A stretch of DNA of 44,541 nt from Bacteroidota bacterium (GTDB lineage: Bacteria > Bacteroidota > Bacteroidia > Bacteroidales > PUMT01): contig PWHJ01000189.1 in the NCBI GenBank assembly GCA_003554865.1, forward strand, positions 1-44,541, written 5' to 3'. The notes under the pieces were generated by a model, which was given only the letters and a program-made list of their open reading frames with translations, was not told the DNA's origin and did no database searches. Below are positions 14,959-22,710 of the stretch, in pieces; position 1 is the stretch's first letter; every line of letters starts with the position of its first letter. Both the position numbers and the translations under genes were made by a program.

Positions 14959-17760
14959 TTATTCAACCGGCTCGTAACCATCGATCCTTCCCTTCTCAAC
15001 AGCAGGTATACCTTCTTCCAACCAAACCGGCGCAGGTTTGCCTTTCAGGTAATGATCAAAAAACTGCATCATCCGCTTGTCAAGATCCATCCTGTTAGGC
15101 CATCTTCTTAAGTTATGTGCTTCGTCGTTATAATTAAGCAGCCAAACGGGACTTCCCAGGCGGCGCAAAGCCATATAAAACTCTATACCCTGGTACCACG
15201 GAACTGCACCATCGGCATCATTGTGCATCATAAGCAAAGGAGTTTCCACTTTATCTGCAAAGAATATGGGTGAATTTTCCATGTACCGCATGGGATATTC
15301 CCACATGGTACCGCCGATACGGCTCTGGGTTTCCTCATACTGGAACTGGCGGCTTCTGCCCGACGCCCAGCGTATCCCTCCGTAAGCGCTGAACATATTG
15401 CTCACCGGTGTACCGGCCATTGCTGCAGTGAACATGTTGGTCTCGGTTATAAGATGAGCTATCTGGTAACCACCCCAGCTTTGCCCCTGCAGACCGATAT
15501 TTTCACGGTCAATAAAATCATACCTGTTAAGCATGGCCTTTGTTCCGCTAACTATTGAATTATAGGCCGTATGACCCGGATATCCTTCAATATATGGATT
15601 GATATCGGGGACAAAAATTACATATCCGTTGCTCAGATAATGTGAACGGTTAATTGTTGAACGGCTTGGAGAGGGAGTATGATGAGAATGCAAACCGTTT
15701 GATGACCTCTCATAAAAATAAACTATCATGGGATACTCATCATTGGGATCAAAGTCGTCCGGAGTATAAAACAACCCCTGAAGGGTATCTTCGGTAAAAG
15801 AAACCCATTCGACAAGCTCTACATCCCCCCAGCGATACTCATCCTGCTGAGGATTGGTGTTGGAAACCTTGCGGGCATTGCCAAAAGACATATCGCTCAG
15901 CCACAGGTCGGGATACATACGGAAAGTGCTTTTCCTCCACAAAAGAATATCGGCATCCTCTGCCTTCGATGGTCTGTAATAGCGTACATCGTCCATCACG
16001 ATTTGTGACGGGGTACCCGGTCTGTGAGTCTCGATTTCATAGAAACCGCTTTGCTTGTTGTCATTGTTGAATGCATCAAGCATTATGGTCTCCCTGCTGC
16101 CTATATAATCATTATCTTCCAGGTCTATATAACGGAACCTCATATTGTTTGCCCTTGCGTAACCTCCGGTAAGATTCTCAGGCTCTTCGCCTCCTCTTGG
16201 ATCCACTTTCCATATATCATGATGATCATAAATGAGTACATAACTCTCGTCCTCGACCCATCCGGCAATTCCGTAAGGGGAAGGCTCCTGCGGCCTGTCG
16301 TTCAGCACATTGTAAAATTCATGGGGTATGTCACCTGTGAGATTCTTTTTAGTACCGTCCTCAACCGATATTGCATACCAGCTGCTGTCTGTGTATTCGT
16401 AGTTTAAAAGGTAACTGCCGTCAGGGGAAAGGCTAGTATGGAAAAGGTCCCTTTCAAGGATCTGCTCCCTTTCTCCCGTATTTACATCAACCAGGTAATA
16501 GTCACGGTAATTTTTGGCCGACCAGGTAGTTTTTTTGCGGTAGGGCAAATGAGATGACCCCAGTGCAATGTCCCCGTCGCCATCCTGAATGGTGTTCAGA
16601 TCTGGCATATCCTCACAGGCAAGCTGAACCATGCGCTCCTCTCCTATATGGTAAACTGCCCTGTAAGTGCGCCTCATTTCGTTGTCGCGTTGTACCAGCT
16701 GCTGGGGCTGAATATGAGGGTCTTCATAATGCCATACATCAAGCCTGTATTTTTCATCACTAAGAAGTGTATCTTCAGGCTCCTTCTCAGGTATGGGAGC
16801 GGTCCCGAAATAAAGCCTTTCTGCGTTACCGGAAAATTCAATAAATCCGTTTTCATTTACACTCCATCCTGAAGGCATTCCCCTTGAAGAATGGTCAACA
16901 ACTATCCCGGCCTCGTCTTTTCCGGGTTCCCAGTAGTAAAGATCATAAACCTTCGGGTCATCTTCGTCGGGGGAGAAAATAAAAGCAACCTGTTCACCTT
17001 CATCATCCGTTGTAAGGCGGCCGGAATCACCGGTCTGATCATCAAAGATAACCCTGTCGGTTTTATCAACGGTATTGAATACCCTCACAGTAACATGCTC
17101 CCGGGAATCCTTTTCAACCTGAGTCATTACAACAATCCTGCCGTTAGGTGAGAAAGTATACCTGTCAACATTTTCAAAAGAATACTCCTCGTTTGTCACA
17201 GGATTGTAAACAACCAGCTCGGTGCCGTCAGACTCCCTTTCATTCTCATCTTCATTCTCCTGCTCTTCAGCTTCCTCTTCATCTTCGGGCAACTCCTCTT
17301 CCTTGTGGTAGACAATCCAGTCAGATTCCTCCCTTGCGGTCCTGAAAGACCTCACTCTTTCAATTTTTTCCATAGACATATCGGAAAAGGTCCAGATAAA
17401 AAGGCTGTCCTCAGGCTGAGGTTCATTATCAACCCTTGCCTGGCGAACTACATCCGCCTGCGGTTTTACTGTAAATACAAGGAAATTGGAATTAGGCGAA
17501 AAGTGTGCATTTGTGCCCCTTGCTACAGAATCAATATCTCCGCCTCCCACATCCTTAAGATACAACCATCCGTCACCGCGGTGCTGTGGATTAATCTCAT
17601 ATGAAAGCCAGCCGCCGTCTTTGCTCAGCCGGTGACTTCCCAAAGTCTTCCAGTCAGCATAATCGCTCTGGTCAAGGACTTTTCTGGGCTCTTCCCCTGC
17701 AAAAAGCCGGGGAAGAATAACAATTTGCAGAAGTAATAAAATCAGTGTTGTTTTTTTCAT
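14959..17760 (-). CDS. Secreted S9 (prolyl oligopeptidase-like) peptidase, copy B
   Basis: A 933-residue paralogue of the following gene and the first of the pair. It has a signal peptide (about residues 1-21), the propeller-like part with a strongly acidic insertion (around residues 160-180) that accounts for its extra length, and the hydrolase domain with the triad Ser761 in GQSWGGYQ, Asp850 in HNDADGAVPW and His882 in DEAHNLRRW. The two proteins are alike along their whole length and almost identical in the middle (from EREQILERDLFHTSLSPDG through YDHHDIW), while N-terminal parts and surface loops diverge. Tandem duplication followed by partial divergence is the simple reading, perhaps to widen peptide specificity. 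Confidence 0.88.
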   Translation of the reverse strand: MKKTTLILLLLQIVILPRLFAGEEPRKVLDQSDYADWKTLGSHRLSKDGGWLSYEINPQHRGDGWLYLKDVGGGDIDSVARGTNAHFSPNSNFLVFTVKPQADVVRQARVDNEPQPEDSLFIWTFSDMSMEKIERVRSFRTAREESDWIVYHKEEELPEDEEEAEEQENEDENERESDGTELVVYNPVTNEEYSFENVDRYTFSPNGRIVVMTQVEKDSREHVTVRVFNTVDKTDRVIFDDQTGDSGRLTTDDEGEQVAFIFSPDEDDPKVYDLYYWEPGKDEAGIVVDHSSRGMPSGWSVNENGFIEFSGNAERLYFGTAPIPEKEPEDTLLSDEKYRLDVWHYEDPHIQPQQLVQRDNEMRRTYRAVYHIGEERMVQLACEDMPDLNTIQDGDGDIALGSSHLPYRKKTTWSAKNYRDYYLVDVNTGEREQILERDLFHTSLSPDGSYLLNYEYTDSSWYAISVEDGTKKNLTGDIPHEFYNVLNDRPQEPSPYGIAGWVEDESYVLIYDHHDIWKVDPRGGEEPENLTGGYARANNMRFRYIDLEDNDYIGSRETIMLDAFNNDNKQSGFYEIETHRPGTPSQIVMDDVRYYRPSKAEDADILLWRKSTFRMYPDLWLSDMSFGNARKVSNTNPQQDEYRWGDVELVEWVSFTEDTLQGLFYTPDDFDPNDEYPMIVYFYERSSNGLHSHHTPSPSRSTINRSHYLSNGYVIFVPDINPYIEGYPGHTAYNSIVSGTKAMLNRYDFIDRENIGLQGQSWGGYQIAHLITETNMFTAAMAGTPVSNMFSAYGGIRWASGRSRQFQYEETQSRIGGTMWEYPMRYMENSPIFFADKVETPLLMMHNDADGAVPWYQGIEFYMALRRLGSPVWLLNYNDEAHNLRRWPNRMDLDKRMMQFFDHYLKGKPAPVWLEEGIPAVEKGRIDGYEPVE
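16280..16353. repeat. 74-nt block identical to 13486-13559
   Basis: Partner of the identical block in the other S9 peptidase copy. The two lie in direct orientation about 2.8 kb apart, so recombination between them would delete one gene and leave a chimaera. Confidence 0.75.
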
Positions 17761-17991
17761 AGCGGTATTATTTATTTAAGGCTTAGATAAAATAAAAAAG
17801 TTTGGGTTCGAATATAGCAAACTTTAAAAAAAGTTAACCCTTATTACAAGTATAAATATTCGGCAAGTTATTAAATATGCAAACAAAAGGAAAGTTATGA
17901 GATTAACAAACTTTTACCAATCAGCTCAGCAGCTCGGCGATAGCGGACAAGTTTGTCTCAAATATTTGCCACATAATTGGAAGCTTATTTA

Positions 17992-17999
17992 TACTTTTG
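17992..17999 (+). promoter_or_regulatory. Likely pabB promoter (-7 element)
   Basis: TACTTTTG fits TAnnTTTG, 23 nt after a TTTG at 17965-17968, slightly wider than the usual spacing. The predicted leader before the pabB ATG is only about 17 nt. Confidence 0.45.
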
Positions 18000-18022
18000 C
18001 CTGAAAGTAAAAAAATTGACTT

Positions 18023-19348
18023 ATGCGCAAATCAATTACTTTCAAGATAAAAAACCCGGAAGAATTCAAGTCAAAACTCCTTGTCTGGGGCAGCAGCTTT
18101 GAAAAATTCTGCTTTTTGAACAGTAACAACTACAGCCGGATTGTAAGCTCACCACACACTTATCATAAATATGACTCTATTGCCGGAGCCGGAGTTGCCT
18201 TCCGGTTACCTCATTCCGGCGGTGACGTTTTTGACCGCCTTAAAGAATTCTCAGGAAAGTGCAACGACTGGATCCTGGGGTATTTGACATATGAAGCAAA
18301 AAACGAGTTGGAAGAAAGCACATACTGTTATCCCGACAAGATCATGTTCCCACAAACAGATTTTTTCTCGCCGCGTTACCTTTTCCTCTTGACAGACACC
18401 ACATTGCAAATACTTTTCAGGCCTGAGACAGATGATGAAACCCGGATAAGGGATATTTATGATGAAATATCTGAAACAGTTAGCTGTCAGGAACCCCCGC
18501 CTTCAATAGATACCATAACACCTGTTTTTTCCAGAAATGATTACCTGAAAACGGTAGAAATCCTCATGGGTCACATTAAAAATGGTGATTTGTATGAGCT
18601 TAATTTTTGCCAGGAGTTTTTTAACGATAATGTAAAACTTAACCCTGCAGAAACATACCTGGCCCTGAACAGGGTTTCACCAACACCTTTTTCCTGCTTT
18701 TACAGACACGGTGAGAGTTTTCTCATGTGCGCCAGTCCGGAAAGGTTCCTTAAAAAAATGGGCTCCAAAGTTGTTTCCCAACCCATAAAAGGCACATGCA
18801 AGCGGGGGAATACGCCCAAAGAGGATGAGCGCCTTGCCGGTGAACTAAAAAATGATCCCAAAGAGCGAGCCGAAAATATTATGACAACCGATATAGTTCG
18901 CAACGACCTCTCACTCACGGCAGCCAGCGGAAGTGTCAGAGTACCCGAACTATGCGGTATATACAGATTCCCCCAGGTTCATCAAATGATATCTACCATT
19001 GAGGCAACAATCGGGCAGAATATTCATTTCACCGATATTATAAGAGAGGCATTCCCGATGGGATCGATGACCGGGGCGCCAAAAGCCGCGGCTATGAATC
19101 TTATTGGAAAGTATGAAAGGACAAAGCGCGGTCTTTTTTCAGGAACGGTAGGTTACATTACCCCCGAAAGGGACTTTGACTTCAATGTGGTTATCCGCAG
19201 TATTCAATATAACCGGGAAAACAAGCACCTTTCATTCACAACAGGCGGGGCCATAACCTCCCTTTCGGTACCTGAAAAAGAATACAACGAGTGCCTGTTG
19301 AAAGCCAAAGCCATCATGCATATTTTCAACACAAAGAGGGTTGGCTGA
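18023..19348 (+). CDS. pabB: Aminodeoxychorismate synthase component I
   Basis: Converts chorismate with ammonia from a glutamine amidotransferase subunit to 4-amino-4-deoxychorismate, the first step of p-aminobenzoate and folate synthesis. The 441-residue protein has an N-terminal TrpE/PabB-like domain (about 1-160) and the chorismate-binding domain. Lys256 lies in PIKGT, the motif with the PabB-specific lysine; TrpE has alanine there. Other conserved pieces are GDLYELNFCQEF, ENIMTTDIVRNDLS, GSMTGAPK and the C-terminal FTTGGAIT. No pabA or pabC partner is adjacent: the gene is flanked by the S9 pair and a transporter in opposite orientation. Confidence 0.9.
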   Translation: MRKSITFKIKNPEEFKSKLLVWGSSFEKFCFLNSNNYSRIVSSPHTYHKYDSIAGAGVAFRLPHSGGDVFDRLKEFSGKCNDWILGYLTYEAKNELEESTYCYPDKIMFPQTDFFSPRYLFLLTDTTLQILFRPETDDETRIRDIYDEISETVSCQEPPPSIDTITPVFSRNDYLKTVEILMGHIKNGDLYELNFCQEFFNDNVKLNPAETYLALNRVSPTPFSCFYRHGESFLMCASPERFLKKMGSKVVSQPIKGTCKRGNTPKEDERLAGELKNDPKERAENIMTTDIVRNDLSLTAASGSVRVPELCGIYRFPQVHQMISTIEATIGQNIHFTDIIREAFPMGSMTGAPKAAAMNLIGKYERTKRGLFSGTVGYITPERDFDFNVVIRSIQYNRENKHLSFTTGGAITSLSVPEKEYNECLLKAKAIMHIFNTKRVG

Positions 19349-19369
19349 CCGGAACCGGGGTGGTTCCGG
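19349..19369 (+). other. Stem-loop just after pabB
   Basis: CCGGAACC and GGTTCCGG form a perfect 8-bp stem with a 5-nt loop immediately after the pabB stop. Neither strand has a U run after it, so it may be a 3'-end stabiliser or a weak terminator. Confidence 0.4.
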
Positions 19370-19431
19370 ATGCAGCAGCAAACCTGGCTTTTCAGGACAG
19401 TACCTGTAAAAAGAGAAACAATTTAAAAGCT

Positions 19432-20853
19432 TTACAACACTTCAAGCACTGAAGTAAGAAGATAAAGGTAACCAAAGGCAACCACAAACCCTACTATTCC
19501 TACAACAACTCCCATTTTCATCATAGGCTTGGAACTGACCAGTCCCGATCCGTGAGCAAGGGCATTTGGAGGCGTACTCATCGGCATTGCCATAGCCAGG
19601 GAGCAGGCAAAAGTTGTTATAAGAACAATAAACCTCATACCTCCAACCTCAACCAACCCGGGAATGGATGTTCCCATTGCAACCATTATGGGAATAATCA
19701 GGTTAGCTGTAGCTGTATTGGAAATGAAGTTTGACAGTAACAGCGGAATGATTGCGGCTATAACAATAACCAGCAATGGAGCGTAATGTTCTATAGGAAG
19801 AGCCTCTACTACTGACTCCGACAAGCCCGTTTCGGCAATAGCCATACCCAGTGCCAGTCCACCGGCCATCAACCAGAGAATATCCCAGCGCATCCTTCTC
19901 ATATCATCCCTGTCAACAACCGATGTTACGGAAAAAACAGCTATAGGGACCATTGCCACAACATAAGCGTTCATGCCGTGGAGAAAATCGGTAAGCCACA
20001 ACAATATTGTAAAACCAAAAGTTACATATACAAGAACAGCCTTCCAGTCCTTTCTAAAATTCCCTCCCAGTCTTACCTCCACTTTCTCATATTTTACCGG
20101 ATATGTCTTTATAATAAGAAACCAGAGAAACAATAACATTACTATTACAAAAGGAACAGCAAAGAACATCCATTCACCGTATCCTATCACATCGTCACCT
20201 GTAAGATAACTTACACCGATAGCATTGGGAGGGGTTCCGATAATAGTGCCGATACCTCCTATATTGGCTGCAAAAGCCAGTCCCATTCCGAAGGCTATAC
20301 CATTCTCCTTCTGTCGCCTGAAAGTCGAGACAAAAGGCATCAGTATTGTGATCATCATGGCAACCGTTGCAGTGTTACTCATGAACATGGAAAAAAGAGC
20401 GGTAATGCACATAATGCCCAGCAAAATATTCTCAGGCTTGGATCCGAAGGGTTTAAGCATTACATTAGCAAGATTTATGTCCATGTCAATCTTACTAACT
20501 GCCCTTGCGAGAAAAAATCCCCCCAGGAAAAGCAATATTATGGGTGAAGCAAACACGCCCATAATCTCTTCATAGGGAAGCAATTCTCCGAAATGTGGTG
20601 CCTCTTGTTCAGCACGCAAAAATGAGAGGCTTTGATCAGACAAAAAGAATAAGAGCATTACCATTACCAGTATTGAGACAGAATAAATTGGTATAGGCTC
20701 AAGTACCCACAATAATGCAGCCATAAGAAAAATTGCAATCAGCCGGTGCTCAATAACTGTAATACCTTCAATGGGCATCCACTCCCTGGGAATCAACAAA
20801 ATAATCAAAGGAACTACAATGGAAATAAGCAGTTTCAATCCTTTTTTCAGCAT
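19432..20853 (-). CDS. DASS-family (SLC13) sodium-coupled anion symporter
   Basis: Inner-membrane importer of C4-dicarboxylates, citrate, phosphate or sulfate coupled to sodium. The 473-residue protein has about 11-12 hydrophobic helices. The two SNT motifs that line the sodium and substrate sites in the family are both present: Ser159-Asn160-Thr161 and Ser378-Asn379-Thr380. GTPPNAIG (206-213) and STPPNALA near the end are the paired hairpin loops. The motif pattern fits dicarboxylate carriers such as VcINDY, but substrate is not certain. The gene has its own probable promoter just downstream of the preceding gene's terminator, with a leader of about 180 nt. Confidence 0.88.
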   Translation of the reverse strand: MLKKGLKLLISIVVPLIILLIPREWMPIEGITVIEHRLIAIFLMAALLWVLEPIPIYSVSILVMVMLLFFLSDQSLSFLRAEQEAPHFGELLPYEEIMGVFASPIILLFLGGFFLARAVSKIDMDINLANVMLKPFGSKPENILLGIMCITALFSMFMSNTATVAMMITILMPFVSTFRRQKENGIAFGMGLAFAANIGGIGTIIGTPPNAIGVSYLTGDDVIGYGEWMFFAVPFVIVMLLFLWFLIIKTYPVKYEKVEVRLGGNFRKDWKAVLVYVTFGFTILLWLTDFLHGMNAYVVAMVPIAVFSVTSVVDRDDMRRMRWDILWLMAGGLALGMAIAETGLSESVVEALPIEHYAPLLVIVIAAIIPLLLSNFISNTATANLIIPIMVAMGTSIPGLVEVGGMRFIVLITTFACSLAMAMPMSTPPNALAHGSGLVSSKPMMKMGVVVGIVGFVVAFGYLYLLTSVLEVL

Positions 20854-21041
20854 ATAAAATATTGATTTTTAACAAATAACATAATCAAACCCTGCCCGGA
20901 ACACGCAATAAAAAAGATTTGCTACTGCGAATCACAAACAGTATACAAATGAGGCATAAAGAGCCTTTCAGCCTCAAAATCATCTTAAGCTTTTGATATA
21001 TAAAGAATTACACGAATGAGGGCCTTCTCAAGTGTAAAACG

Positions 21042-21073
21042 CAAATATAGATTTTTTTTTTATTTTATGCAAA
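21042..21073 (-). promoter_or_regulatory. Promoter of the DASS symporter
   Basis: On the minus strand TTTG (21070-21073), 20 nt, then TATATTTG (21042-21049): a full match to the Bacteroidetes housekeeping consensus. Transcription would start near 21035. The TTTG is the last part of the U run of the upstream terminator. Confidence 0.65.
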
Positions 21074-21108
21074 AAAATAGCCGGAACTACTTATTGCTTC
21101 CGGCTATT
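21071..21108 (-). terminator. Intrinsic terminator of the serine hydrolase operon
   Basis: A perfect 11-bp stem (21076-21086 with 21098-21108, 11-nt loop) is followed on the minus strand by seven U residues. Confidence 0.85.
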
Positions 21109-21112
21109 CTCC

Positions 21113-21208
21113 TGAATATTAATGCCTTAATCACCTCACTCCCTTACATTATCTTACATTTTGAATATTACTGCTTTAAGCACCTTACTCCCTTACATAT
21201 TTTACATT
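21113..21208. repeat. Tandem direct repeat, 2 x about 48 bp, overlapping a gene end
   Basis: Copy one is 21113-21160 and copy two 21162-21208, with roughly 85% identity. Copy two holds the last codons and stop of the serine hydrolase (21185). Copy one is a diverged duplicate of that gene end placed before the terminator. Confidence 0.65.
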
Positions 21209-22651
21209 GCGAGCCCGGCCGGTGTCAACCAAAAAGCCGGCAATTTCCCCGTTGTTGTCACGGTAAAACTCCACACGCCAGCCACCAACCGAAAACAATT
21301 TTTCTCCACGGTGATTCATCTCTCCTCTGGGTGAGACGGGCCTTTCCATTTTCAAAGTCCCGTTCTCTTTTTTAATCTCACATTTAGTATCATGATCGGG
21401 GTTAACATATGTTCCTTCATACTTTTCGATTTTTTCTCCAAACAGCTCCTCAAGGTACAGATCAGCCACGCTGGTGCTTATATTACCCGGATTTATATTA
21501 CCCAGGTTGGAGAAAACAACCACAGAAAACTCCTGTTCCGGGAATCTGAGGTAATCGGCCCTGAAACCCATAAACGATCCCCCGTGCCCCACGGTTTTAA
21601 TTCCCCTGTGATCCCCGAAACGTAACCCGAAGGCATAATCCAGCGTATCACCGTTATTGAGCACACCTTTTTTGTGCATAATCTCATTGAAATTGGGTGA
21701 GTGCTCAAGGCGGTTTTCATAAAAGTTTTGATCCCACTTAAGCATATCCCCGACAGTTGTATAAAGTCCGCCGGGCCCGACACCTTCGAAATTGGAAAGA
21801 TAACTGACAACAAATTCCTCGTTACGTTTCCGGTAGCTTAGCGCCCTGTTTGGAACTATTTCATGGCGGTTGTCATGAAAGTGGGTATTTTCCATTCCAA
21901 GCGGCTCAAATATATTCTCCTGTGTAAACTCCCGGAGTGTCTTCCCGGTAACCCGTTCAACAAGCACAGTCATAAGCATATAACCGCCGTTACTGTAGAG
22001 ATATTCATCACCCGGGGTGAAATTCAGGTCACTCTGACTTGCTATAACCTCCAGCTTCTCATCAAGGGAGATAACATTTGCAACATCCATTTCGGCAAAA
22101 TTAAGCACTGAATAAAGGTCACGTACCCCGCTTGTATGATGAACAAGATGTTTTACCTTCACCGGTTCCTCGTACTCGGGCATTTCAGGGATATATTCCC
22201 TGATATCGTCATCCAGGTCTATCATTCCCTTGTCAGCCATTATTGCAACAGCAGCGGCGGCAAACTGTTTTGATACCGAGCCGATGTAAAAAACGGTCTC
22301 CGGGGTGATCGGGATCCCGTGATCCAGGTTGGCCTCCCCGTATCCCTGCTGATACACAAGTTCGCCTTTGTGAATTACTCCCACAACACACCCGGGAGAA
22401 CCGGGCTCATCCCATTCCGAGAATAGCTCGTCAACACGGCTCCAGTCAAAATCATCACGCACAGGCAAACCTGCGGTCTGAACATCTGATCCTGAAGAAC
22501 TCTCCTTTTCTGAGGGTAAGACTTCGTATCTCTCTTCCGCACCGGTATTACTTTGGCCATCTGCACCAAAAGCCGCAAACGGAATGAGTATAACAAACAA
22601 AACCAATATTGTTTTACTCAGAGTTTTAATTAATTCAGGTTTTAGTAACAT
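21185..22651 (-). CDS. Secreted beta-lactamase-fold serine hydrolase
   Basis: A 488-residue exported protein with a signal peptide (about 1-30) and a low-complexity linker (about 31-65), then a class C beta-lactamase/penicillin-binding fold. Catalytic motifs are the SxxK Ser125-Val126-Ser127-Lys128, YSN at 219-221 and HGG at 356-358. This family includes D-aminopeptidases, esterases and D-stereospecific peptidases as well as true beta-lactamases; no motif decides between them. A C-terminal lipocalin-like extension (about 390-488) is common in Bacteroidetes members. It is the second gene of a two-gene unit, 59 nt after the larger hydrolase, and is followed by a strong terminator. Confidence 0.85.
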   Translation of the reverse strand: MLLKPELIKTLSKTILVLFVILIPFAAFGADGQSNTGAEERYEVLPSEKESSSGSDVQTAGLPVRDDFDWSRVDELFSEWDEPGSPGCVVGVIHKGELVYQQGYGEANLDHGIPITPETVFYIGSVSKQFAAAAVAIMADKGMIDLDDDIREYIPEMPEYEEPVKVKHLVHHTSGVRDLYSVLNFAEMDVANVISLDEKLEVIASQSDLNFTPGDEYLYSNGGYMLMTVLVERVTGKTLREFTQENIFEPLGMENTHFHDNRHEIVPNRALSYRKRNEEFVVSYLSNFEGVGPGGLYTTVGDMLKWDQNFYENRLEHSPNFNEIMHKKGVLNNGDTLDYAFGLRFGDHRGIKTVGHGGSFMGFRADYLRFPEQEFSVVVFSNLGNINPGNISTSVADLYLEELFGEKIEKYEGTYVNPDHDTKCEIKKENGTLKMERPVSPRGEMNHRGEKLFSVGGWRVEFYRDNNGEIAGFLVDTGRARNVKYVRE

Positions 22652-22710
22652 ATCTGTCAGTCTTTTTTAAATGATTATATTTTAATTCGGTTACTTTTTT
22701 TTGCTGAAGG

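Larger units (their letters stand above)
20854..21184. other. 331-nt region between the symporter and a serine hydrolase
   Basis: It contains, reading on the minus strand, a tandem direct repeat that starts in the hydrolase C-terminus, the hydrolase terminator, the symporter promoter and a long untranslated leader with a weak GAGGC/GCCTC stem. No small gene is evident. Confidence 0.6.
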
